A DNA stretch of 64,000 nucleotides from Microbacterium sp. AB (GTDB taxonomy: Bacteria > Actinomycetota > Actinomycetes > Actinomycetales > Microbacteriaceae), in assembly GCF_032878875.1 (NCBI RefSeq), contig NZ_CP118157.1, forward strand, positions 1,364,001 to 1,428,000. The letters are read 5' to 3'. Position numbers and translations under genes: made by a program. Below the pieces are notes generated by a model. That model worked only from the letters and a program-made list of their open reading frames with translations, was not told the origin of the DNA and made no database searches. Of the stretch, positions 1 through 8,720 are shown one piece after another; the first letter of the stretch is position 1; each line of letters opens with the position of its first letter.

Positions 1-1856
<1,856 letters not shown>

Positions 1857-1930
1857 TACCCGGTGGGCCCCTGCCGCACGAAAGCGGGCATCCCTCCCCG
1901 CGCGCATCCGCACCCTTCTCCGCCGCGACG

Positions 1931-1997
1931 ATCCACGTGCGCCGCGACAAGGCGCACGGCGGACGGATTCTCGCGGCGGCGGTGGATTCTCGCGGCC
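1931..1997. repeat. Intergenic inverted/tandem repeat, copy A
   Basis: The copy holds ATCCACGTGCGCCG (1931-1944), followed by two direct copies of GGATTCTCGCGG (1965-1976 and 1984-1995) set 19 bases apart. The same 14-mer, the same 12-mer and the same 19-base period occur in copy B at 7797-7850. It sits in the icd/DUF1361 divergent spacer, just before the -10 box of the DUF1361 gene. No protein is encoded. It looks like a REP-type dispersed palindrome. Confidence 0.6.
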
Positions 1998-2030
1998 GAT
2001 CGGGGGCCGAGGGCGCACCCGCGGAGCCGC

Positions 2031-2036
2031 TAGTGT
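2031..2036 (+). promoter_or_regulatory. -10 box TAGTGT of a leaderless promoter
   Basis: TAGTGT is followed by exactly six bases and then the GTG start at 2043, so transcription should begin at or next to the start codon. There is no good ribosome-binding site, which agrees with leaderless translation. Confidence 0.6.
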
Positions 2037-2042
2037 CGGACG

Positions 2043-2768
2043 GTGGCCGTCTTCGTCGCGTGCGTCTCCGTCGTCCTCCTGAACGTCTACGCGGGCGTCC
2101 TCGTCCTGCTGCGCTCCTGGGTGTACGGCGTCCGGCTGTACCGGCCGATGCTGCTGAACATCGCGCTGTCGTTCGTGCCGGTCCTCGGCGCCATCGTGGC
2201 CGTCGCGGGGCTCTTCGGGCTCCCGGCCCTGCTCTCGCTCACGTCCGTGCGGCCGGGCATCGCATCCGCCGCCATCTGGGTCTACCTCATCGCCGGCACG
2301 TGCGTGTGGGTGCTGTTCTTCCCGAACGCCATCTACCTCATCACCGAGCTGAACTTCAGCCATCGACGCGACGACGATCCCGTGCCGCTCTGGTACGACA
2401 TCGTGCAGACGCTGACGCTCACCCTCTCCGGCATCGCGAACGCCGTGCTGAGCCTCGCCGTCGTCCAGACGGCCTTCGTCCTGCTCATCGACCCCGACAG
2501 CTCGGACGCCGTCCCCGCGTCGAGCTGGGCCTTCGCGGGCGTCATCATCGTCCTCGGGGCGGTCGGCGTCTACCTCGGCCGGTACCTCCGCTTCAACAGC
2601 TGGGACGCCCGCCACCCCGCATCCCTCCTCCGCAAGCTCGGCTCGCACCTGCGTCAGCGGGGGAAGGCGCTCGAGGCGGGCGGCTTCGTGCTCACCCACG
2701 CCGTGCTCATCGGCCTCGTCTACGCGCCCGTCTACGGGCTCGGCTACCGGGCGCTCGTCGCCGGCTGA
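2043..2768 (+). CDS. DUF1361 family membrane protein
   Basis: A 241-residue integral membrane protein of unknown function. Hydrophobic segments lie near residues 1-23, 36-60, 77-95, 120-145, 160-180 and 215-235. DUF1361 signatures are present: YRPMLLNIALSFVP near residue 32, WVLFFPNAIYLITEL near residue 90, PLWYDIV near residue 117 and YLRFNSWD near residue 183. The GTG start is chosen because a -10 box ends six bases upstream; no alternative start has a better ribosome site. It converges on hrpA across a hairpin at 2772-2801. The family call is from these motifs; nothing here shows the substrate or role. Confidence 0.85.
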   Translation: MAVFVACVSVVLLNVYAGVLVLLRSWVYGVRLYRPMLLNIALSFVPVLGAIVAVAGLFGLPALLSLTSVRPGIASAAIWVYLIAGTCVWVLFFPNAIYLITELNFSHRRDDDPVPLWYDIVQTLTLTLSGIANAVLSLAVVQTAFVLLIDPDSSDAVPASSWAFAGVIIVLGAVGVYLGRYLRFNSWDARHPASLLRKLGSHLRQRGKALEAGGFVLTHAVLIGLVYAPVYGLGYRALVAG

Positions 2769-2771
2769 GGG

Positions 2772-2801
2772 GCGCGGCGGCCTGTCCCGACCCCGCCGCG
2801 C
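2772..2801. terminator. Hairpin between convergent genes
   Basis: A perfect 9-bp stem (GCGCGGCGG at 2772-2780 with CCGCCGCGC at 2793-2801) and a 12-base loop lies between the two convergent stop codons. There is no T-run, as is common for actinobacterial terminators. It could serve both strands. Confidence 0.5.
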
Positions 2802-2809
2802 GCAGAGCC

Positions 2810-5800
2810 CTAGCCTTTCAGCGCCTTCGTCACGCGCTGCAGCGAGACGGGCTCCGCGGTCCCGAGGCGCTGCGCGAAGAGGCTCACGCGGAGCTCCTCC
2901 AGCAGCCAGCGGGCGCGCACGAGGCTCTCGGGGGCGTCCTCGGGCAGGGGGACGGCGCCGCCGGCCTCGTCGAACGCGGCGCGGGCGCGCTCGTACTCGG
3001 TCATCCACGCCCTGTCCCTGCCGGGGTTGTCGGGCAGCGCCCCGAGCCGGATGCGCGCCCCCTCCAGGTAGCGGGGCAGGTGCGCGAGGCGATCGAGGCC
3101 CGTCTCGGCCACGAACCCGCGGTGGACGAGCCCGGCCAGCTGGCCCCGCACGTCGTTCAGCGCGCCGAGGAGCGCCATCGAGGTCGCTCCCTTCATCGCC
3201 CGCTCGACCTCGCGCGCGCTCGTGAGGATGCGCGCCACGAGCGAGACGCACGAGAACACGTCGTCGACCGAGCCGCGCGAGACCTCCTCGCGCAGCCGCT
3301 CGAACGCGGCGCGGTCTCGGACGATCCCGTGACGGGCGAGCACGGCGTCGGCGACGGCCGCGCGGCAGTCCTCGATGAGCGCCTTCGCCGACGCATAGGG
3401 CGAGGCGGCCAGAGCGAGCTTCTCGTTGGCCGTGAGATGCTCCTGGACGTACGACACGGGCGACGGCACCTGCAGCAGCACGAGCCTGCGCAGGCCCTTC
3501 CGGGTGACGCGCACGGCCGTCTCCGCCGTCGCCTCGACGCGCAGCGCGACCGTCTGCCCCTCGTCGACGAGCGCGGGATGGCCGCGCACGACGCCGCCCG
3601 CGACGCGCGTGTCGACGACCTCGGGCAGCGCGCCGAACGTCCAGTCCGTGAGACCCGACTGCTCGAGCGCGGGAGCCGCGACGCCCGTGGCCGCCGCGAC
3701 ATCCGTCACGGCGTCCTTCCCGCGGCCGCGCGACTCGCCCTTCGCGAGCTGCCGGGCGACGCTGTCCCGTGTGCGCTCCGCGAGCCGCCGTTGCAGTGCT
3801 CCGAGATCGCGATCGGATCCGACCTCCCGGCCACGGCCGTCCACCGCGCGGAACGACATCCGCAGGTGCGACGGCACGCGATCGAGGTCGAAGTCCGCTG
3901 CGGTCACCGGCTGGCTCGCGGCGCGCTGCACGAGGCGCGCGAGCGCGTCGAGGAGCGGCGACGCGGGGAGCCCGTCATGGGACTCCGGACCGCCGTCCGC
4001 GAGCTCCTCGGAGAGCCTCGCGGCCCAGTCGGCCGCGGGCACGACGTGGCGGCGGATGGCCTTGGGGAGTGCCTTGAGGAGCGCGGTCACGAGCTCGTCG
4101 CGGAAGCCGGGCACCTGCCAGTCGAAGCCGTCGGGGCGCAGCGACGCGAGGAGCGGCAGCGGCACGACGACCGTCACGCCGTCGTCCGGAGCTCCGGGCT
4201 CGAAGCGGTATGCGAGGTTCAGCGTCTGGTCGCCCTGCGTCCAGCGCGTCGGGAAGTCGCGCGCGTCGGTGGTGGCGGCGCCGTCGACGAGGTCCTCCTC
4301 GCGCATCGTGAGGAGCTTCGGAGAGCGCTCGCGGGCGTCCCGCCACCATGCCTCGAACGAGCGAACGTCGGCGACGTCGGCCGGGATGCGCGCGTCGTAG
4401 AACGCGTAGACCGCCTCGTCGCCGGCGAGGATGTCGCGCCGGCGCTCGCGGTCCTCCAGCCGCTCGAGCCGGCGGCGGAGCTCGGCGTTCTGACGCAGGA
4501 ACGCCGTGACCTGCTGCGGGAGGACCGACGGATCCCACTCTCCCTCGACGAGCGCGTGCTGCAGGAACAGCTCCCGCGCCGCAGCGGGGTCGACCCGGGA
4601 GAAGAGGATGCGCCGCCGCGGCACGATCTCCACGCCGTAGAGGGTGACCTTCTCGTACGCGACCGCGGACCCTGAGTCCTTCGACCAGTGCGGCTCCGAC
4701 ACCTGCCTCTTGGCGAGGTCTCCCGCGAGCGCCTCCGCCCACGCCGGGTCGATGGCCGCCGCGGTGCGCGCGAAGAGGCGCGACGTCTCGAGGAGCTCGG
4801 CGGCCATGACCGCCTGCGGGCGCCGCTTGCGGAGCACCGATCCGGGGAACACCGAGAACCGGACGCCGCGGGCGCCGCGGTACTCCGCGCCGCGCGCCCT
4901 GGGGTCCTTCTGCCTCTCGCGCTCGTCGAGGACGCCGATCTGCGACAGCAGGCCGGCCAGCAGCGAGCGGTGCACGGCGTCCGGACCGGCCGCGCCCCCG
5001 CCGTCCCGGCCTGCGTCCTCCCGCCTGCCGAGGTCGCGCGTGAGCCCCTGCAGCTGCCGGTGGACGTCGAACCACTCCCGCACGCGGACGTAGTTGAGGA
5101 ACTCGGAGCGGCACAGCCGGCGGAAGGCGCTCGACCCGAGCTCTCGCTGCTGCTCCTGCAGGTGGTCCCAGAGGTTCAGGAGCGTGAGGAAGTCGCTCGT
5201 CGGATCGGCGAAGCGCGCGTGCGCCCCGTCGGCCTGCTCGCGCTGTTCCTCCGGGCGCTCGCGGACGTCCTGGATCGACAGCCCCGCGACGATCGCGAGC
5301 ACCTCGCGTTGCGCGCCGTTGCGCCGGGCCTCCACGAGCATCCGGGCGAACCGCGGGTCGATCGGGAGCCGGGCGATGTCGCGGCCGATGCGCGTGAGCT
5401 GCGGCCGCCCGCCGTCGCGCGTGGGGTGCACGGCCCCGAGCTCGACGAGCAGGTCGAGCGCCGCGCGGACGCCTCGCGCGTCGGGAGGCGTGAGGAAGGG
5501 GAACTCGGAGATGTCGCCGAAGCCGAGCGAGAGCATCTGCAGGATGACCGACGCGAGGCTCGTGCGGAGGATCTCCGGCTCGGTGAACGCGGGGCGCCTC
5601 TCGAAGTCGTCGTGAGCATAGAGGCGGATGGCGATGCCCGCGCTCGTGCGCCCCGCGCGCCCGGAGCGCTGCTGGGCGGAGGCCTGCGACACCGCCTCGA
5701 CGGGCAGCCGCTGCACCTTGGCGCGGTTGCTGTAGCGGGAGATGCGCGCCGTTCCGGTGTCGATGACGTACTTGATGCCGGGGACCGTGAGCGACGTCTC

Positions 5801-6841
5801 GGCGACGTTCGTCGCGAGGACGACGCGACGTCTCAGCCCCGCGACGGATGAGCGCTCGAAGACGCGATGCTGCTCGGCGGAGCTCAGCCGGCCGTAGAGG
5901 GGGAGCACCTCCGTGGGAGCCGTCCGGCTGCGGAACGCCCCGCGCACGGCGTCGGCCGCGTCGCGGATCTCGGCCTCGCCCGGCAGGAAGACGAGCACGT
6001 CGCCCGGCGCCTCGCGCTCGAGCTCCCGCAGCGCCTGCACGATCGACGCCACGTCGTCCTCGGCGTCGTAGGGGCGCTCGTCGATGTCGGCGGCGGGGGC
6101 CTCCTCGCCGTCGGCGGCCGAATGCAGGAGATCCGCGTCGCCGTCGGGCGAGGACCCGCGTGATCCCGCGTCTCTTCCGGCGAGGCGGCCGCGTCTCTCC
6201 TGCGTCGTGTCGCCGTCGCCCGCGGCCTGGGTCTCCGCGAGGCGAGGACGGTACCGGACCTCGACGGGGAACGTGCGTCCCGACACCTCGATCACGGGGG
6301 CCGGCGTGCCGTCTGCCTCGGCGAAGTGCCGCGCGAACGAGGCGGGGTCGATCGTCGCCGAGGTGATGACGACCCTGAGGTCCGGCCGCTCGGGCAGCAG
6401 TCGCTTGAGGTAGCCGAGCAGGAAGTCGACGTTGAGGGAGCGCTCGTGGGCCTCGTCGACGATGATCGTGTCGTAGCGCGACAGCTTCCGGTCGCGATGG
6501 ATCTCGTTCAGGAGGATGCCGTCGGTCATGAGTGCGATGCGCGTGGACGCCGACACCTGGTCGGTGAAGCGCACCTTGTAGCCGACGAGCCCGCCGAGCT
6601 CGACCCGCAGCTCCTCGGCCACGCGCTCGGCGATCGTCCGGGCGGCGAGCCGGCGCGGCTGGGTGTGCGCGATCGACGTCCGCCCGAGCTCGAGGGCGAT
6701 TTTCGGCAGCTGCGTCGTCTTCCCGGAGCCCGTCGCCCCCGCGACGATGACGACCTGGTGGTCGCGGACGGCCGCGGCGATCTCGTCGCGCGCCGCGCTG
6801 ACCGGCAGCTCGGGCGGGTAGGAGATGACGGGTTCGGGCAT
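2810..6841 (-). CDS. hrpA: DEAH-box ATP-dependent RNA helicase HrpA
   Basis: A 1343-residue RNA helicase of the HrpA family, expected to unwind RNA or resolve stalled ribosomes in the cytosol. Motif I GATGSGKT is at residues 35-42, the DEAH box at 129-132, SAT (VVITSATID) shortly after, and motif VI QRSGRAGRTSAG in the second RecA lobe. A long C-terminal region matches the HrpA-specific architecture (OB-fold plus DUF3418). Length fits the family (about 1300). The start ATG 6841 follows a TAGAGT -10 box by eight bases; the frame is open further upstream, but that part reads through the DUF817 gene antisense. An acidic low-complexity linker of about 70 residues (rich in D, E, A, G) separates the two RecA lobes and looks lineage-specific. 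The gene is divergent from the DUF817 gene with only 60 bases between them. Confidence 0.95.
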   Translation of the reverse strand: MPEPVISYPPELPVSAARDEIAAAVRDHQVVIVAGATGSGKTTQLPKIALELGRTSIAHTQPRRLAARTIAERVAEELRVELGGLVGYKVRFTDQVSASTRIALMTDGILLNEIHRDRKLSRYDTIIVDEAHERSLNVDFLLGYLKRLLPERPDLRVVITSATIDPASFARHFAEADGTPAPVIEVSGRTFPVEVRYRPRLAETQAAGDGDTTQERRGRLAGRDAGSRGSSPDGDADLLHSAADGEEAPAADIDERPYDAEDDVASIVQALRELEREAPGDVLVFLPGEAEIRDAADAVRGAFRSRTAPTEVLPLYGRLSSAEQHRVFERSSVAGLRRRVVLATNVAETSLTVPGIKYVIDTGTARISRYSNRAKVQRLPVEAVSQASAQQRSGRAGRTSAGIAIRLYAHDDFERRPAFTEPEILRTSLASVILQMLSLGFGDISEFPFLTPPDARGVRAALDLLVELGAVHPTRDGGRPQLTRIGRDIARLPIDPRFARMLVEARRNGAQREVLAIVAGLSIQDVRERPEEQREQADGAHARFADPTSDFLTLLNLWDHLQEQQRELGSSAFRRLCRSEFLNYVRVREWFDVHRQLQGLTRDLGRREDAGRDGGGAAGPDAVHRSLLAGLLSQIGVLDERERQKDPRARGAEYRGARGVRFSVFPGSVLRKRRPQAVMAAELLETSRLFARTAAAIDPAWAEALAGDLAKRQVSEPHWSKDSGSAVAYEKVTLYGVEIVPRRRILFSRVDPAAARELFLQHALVEGEWDPSVLPQQVTAFLRQNAELRRRLERLEDRERRRDILAGDEAVYAFYDARIPADVADVRSFEAWWRDARERSPKLLTMREEDLVDGAATTDARDFPTRWTQGDQTLNLAYRFEPGAPDDGVTVVVPLPLLASLRPDGFDWQVPGFRDELVTALLKALPKAIRRHVVPAADWAARLSEELADGGPESHDGLPASPLLDALARLVQRAASQPVTAADFDLDRVPSHLRMSFRAVDGRGREVGSDRDLGALQRRLAERTRDSVARQLAKGESRGRGKDAVTDVAAATGVAAPALEQSGLTDWTFGALPEVVDTRVAGGVVRGHPALVDEGQTVALRVEATAETAVRVTRKGLRRLVLLQVPSPVSYVQEHLTANEKLALAASPYASAKALIEDCRAAVADAVLARHGIVRDRAAFERLREEVSRGSVDDVFSCVSLVARILTSAREVERAMKGATSMALLGALNDVRGQLAGLVHRGFVAETGLDRLAHLPRYLEGARIRLGALPDNPGRDRAWMTEYERARAAFDEAGGAVPLPEDAPESLVRARWLLEELRVSLFAQRLGTAEPVSLQRVTKALKG

Positions 6842-6849
6842 AGCCCTCC

Positions 6850-6855
6850 ACTCTA
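6850..6855 (-). promoter_or_regulatory. -10 box TAGAGT of hrpA
   Basis: On the minus strand TAGAGT is followed by eight bases (GGAGGGCT) and the hrpA ATG. This predicts no leader or one of only a few bases. Confidence 0.45.
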
Positions 6856-6889
6856 GACGCGCGCTGACAGCCGCCGATCTGCGTCGGCC

Positions 6890-6895
6890 TAGGAT
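6890..6895 (+). promoter_or_regulatory. -10 box TAGGAT of the DUF817 gene
   Basis: TAGGAT, six bases, then ATG at 6902: the leaderless spacing. A CTGACA element at 6864-6869 could be the -35, but the 20-base spacer is long. Confidence 0.55.
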
Positions 6896-6901
6896 CGCCC
6901 C

Positions 6902-7780
6902 ATGTCGCGTCGCGCCTTCACCCCGGTCGAGCAGCGGATCGACGCCTGGGCGCATCGTCGTCTCGACGCGCTGTCCGGCGGCGGCCCCCTCCGCCGGGCG
7001 CTCGTGGAGTTCGCGGTCTTCGCGCTCAAGCAGGCGTGGGCGTGCATCTTCGGCGCCGCGATGCTCGCGGCGATCGTCGCGGCACGCCTGTGGTATCCCG
7101 ACGACGCGGTCGTCGCCCGCACCGACGCGCTCGTCGTCGCGGCCGTCGTCATCCAGGCGCTCATGCTCGTGTTCCGCCTGGAGAGCGGGCGGGAGCTGTG
7201 GGTCATCGTGCTGTTCCACGTGGTGGGGACGGCGATGGAGATCTTCAAGACCGACGTCGGATCCTGGAGCTACGAGGGCGACGGCGTGCTGCGCATCGCG
7301 GCCGTGCCGCTCTACACGGGCTTCATGTACGCCGCGGTCGGCTCGTACATGGTGCGGGTGTTCCGGCTGTTCGAGCTGCGCTTCGACCGGTACCCGCCGC
7401 TGTGGGCGACGGCGGTCGTGGCCGCGGCGATCTATGCGAACTTCTTCGCGCACCACTTCCTGCCCGACGCACGATGGGTGCTCCTCGCGCTCGTGGTCGT
7501 GCTCTACGCGCGCTGCACGATGCACTTCCGGAACCACAGGACGCGGCCGTGGCGGCGGATGCCCGTGCTCGTCGCCTTCGTCGGGGTGGCGTTCTTCATC
7601 TGGATCGCGGAGAACGTCGGCACGGCCGCCGGCGCGTGGATCTACCCGGACCAGGCCGACGGATGGCAGCTCGTGTCGCTGTCGAAGCTCGTCTCCTGGC
7701 TGCTGCTCATGATCATCTCGGTCGTGCTCGTGACGTTCGTCTACCGCCCGCAGCCGCCCGAGCGTCCCGCCCTCGCGTGA
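6902..7780 (+). CDS. DUF817 family integral membrane protein
   Basis: A 292-residue multipass membrane protein of the DUF817 (YoaT-like) family, function unknown. Family features are FALKQAWACIFGAAMLAAI near residue 40, a conserved FHVVGTAMEIFKTDVGSW segment near residue 108 and FFIWIAENVGTAAGAWIYP near residue 232. About seven hydrophobic segments are visible. The start is fixed by the -10 box six bases upstream. The gene converges on rnhA with the intergenic repeat copy B between them. Nothing in the neighbourhood suggests a specific role. Confidence 0.85.
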   Translation: MSRRAFTPVEQRIDAWAHRRLDALSGGGPLRRALVEFAVFALKQAWACIFGAAMLAAIVAARLWYPDDAVVARTDALVVAAVVIQALMLVFRLESGRELWVIVLFHVVGTAMEIFKTDVGSWSYEGDGVLRIAAVPLYTGFMYAAVGSYMVRVFRLFELRFDRYPPLWATAVVAAAIYANFFAHHFLPDARWVLLALVVVLYARCTMHFRNHRTRPWRRMPVLVAFVGVAFFIWIAENVGTAAGAWIYPDQADGWQLVSLSKLVSWLLLMIISVVLVTFVYRPQPPERPALA

Positions 7781-7796
7781 GCATTCCCCGGTCAGG

Positions 7797-7850
7797 CCGC
7801 GAGAATCCACGTGCGCCGTGAGAATGCGGGCGGCAGCGGGATTCTCGCGG
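7797..7850. repeat. Intergenic inverted repeat, copy B
   Basis: CCGCGAGAATCC (7797-7808) and GGATTCTCGCGG (7839-7850) form a perfect 12-bp inverted repeat with a 30-base loop. Within the loop, CCGTGAGAAT (7816-7825) gives a second unit 19 bases from the first. The block shares ATCCACGTGCGCCG and the 19-base period with copy A at 1931-1997. It lies between two convergent genes and could also act as a terminator. Confidence 0.65.
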
Positions 7851-7872
7851 GAACGGGATGTGCGGCGGGACG

Positions 7873-8616
7873 TCAGATGAGCCGGCGCAGCGCCTCTTCG
7901 GCGCTCACGCCCTCCGCCGCGGCCCGCGCGCGCAGCCGGGCGTGCTCGTCGGGAGTGAGCGAAAGCCGCAGCTCGACGGGGACCTCCGGCTCGGCGAAGA
8001 GCGCGAGCTCCTCGCCGGCCTCCCACAACGCGATCGCGGCGGACCGCGATGCGGCCCGTGCGGTGTTCTCCGACGTCTCCTGGGTCGGCGCGGACGTGCC
8101 CCGTACGGGCGCGTCGGTGGGCCCGCCGGCCGGATCGGCCTCATCGAGTCCCGCCCCGCCGAGCCCGGGCCCGCGTTGCGGCTCGTCGCCGCGCTGGAAG
8201 GCCTGCGCGGCGCCGTTCGCGCGCCGGTCGGCGGCCTCGTTGAGGGGGTGCCCGGAGTGGCCCTTGATCCACGAGAAGGAGACGGTCCGCCCGTGCAGGG
8301 CGTCGTCGATGCCCTGCAGCAGCTCGCGGTTCATCACAGGCTTGCCGTCGGCCTTCCGCCATCCTTTTCGCTTCCACCCCGGCATCCACTTCGTGACCGC
8401 GTCGATGACGTAGCGGCTGTCGCATTCGACGACGAGGTCATCGTCGATCCCCGCCGTCGCGCGCAGCAGCTCCAGCACGGCCTGCAGCTCGCCCTGGTTG
8501 TTCGTGCCGTGCGGCGACCCGCCCGCCGCCCAGCGGTCGTCATCGATGTACCAGGCCCAGCCCATGGGCCCGGGGTTGCCGAGGGCGGAGCCGTCTGCCG
8601 CGGCGGTGATCGTCAT
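7873..8616 (-). CDS. rnhA: Ribonuclease HI with C-terminal extension
   Basis: Cleaves the RNA strand of RNA-DNA hybrids. The RNase H fold spans about residues 1-140, with carboxylates D8, E43, D66 and D130 and the catalytic-loop histidine H120 all present (DGS, NNQGEL, CDSRY, WIKGHSGHPLNEAAD). Bacterial RNase HI is about 155 residues; this protein has 247. After a Gly/Pro/Ala-rich linker (about 140-215), the last 30 residues (VELRLSLTPDEHARLRARAA and on) resemble a ribbon-helix-helix or similar short helical module. The ATG at 8616 has the leaderless arrangement TACGCT-N6-ATG. The enzyme call is secure; the tail's role is unknown. Confidence 0.92.
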   Translation of the reverse strand: MTITAAADGSALGNPGPMGWAWYIDDDRWAAGGSPHGTNNQGELQAVLELLRATAGIDDDLVVECDSRYVIDAVTKWMPGWKRKGWRKADGKPVMNRELLQGIDDALHGRTVSFSWIKGHSGHPLNEAADRRANGAAQAFQRGDEPQRGPGLGGAGLDEADPAGGPTDAPVRGTSAPTQETSENTARAASRSAAIALWEAGEELALFAEPEVPVELRLSLTPDEHARLRARAAAEGVSAEEALRRLI

Positions 8617-8622
8617 CCCGCC

Positions 8623-8628
8623 AGCGTA
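8623..8628 (-). promoter_or_regulatory. -10 box TACGCT of rnhA
   Basis: On the minus strand, TACGCT-GGCGGG-ATG places the start codon six bases after the -10 box, as for other leaderless genes in the window. Confidence 0.55.
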
Positions 8629-8707
8629 CGGGGAGTCGCCGGAGCCCCCGGGCGCGCCGCCCTCCCGGCCGTCGCCGCGCCGTCACACGCCCGACTCACG
8701 ACGGCGG

Positions 8708-8713
8708 TAGCGT
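8708..8713 (+). promoter_or_regulatory. -10 box TAGCGT of the GH92 gene
   Basis: TAGCGT is followed by seven bases and the GTG at 8721. There is no ribosome-binding site, so the mRNA is probably leaderless. Confidence 0.5.
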
Positions 8714-8720
8714 CGGGCGC

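Noticed and set aside
6842-8026. Upstream extension of the hrpA frame to 8026.
   Set aside because: The extension lies antisense to the DUF817 gene and is low-complexity; ATG 6841 begins the family-typical N-terminus and has its own -10 box.
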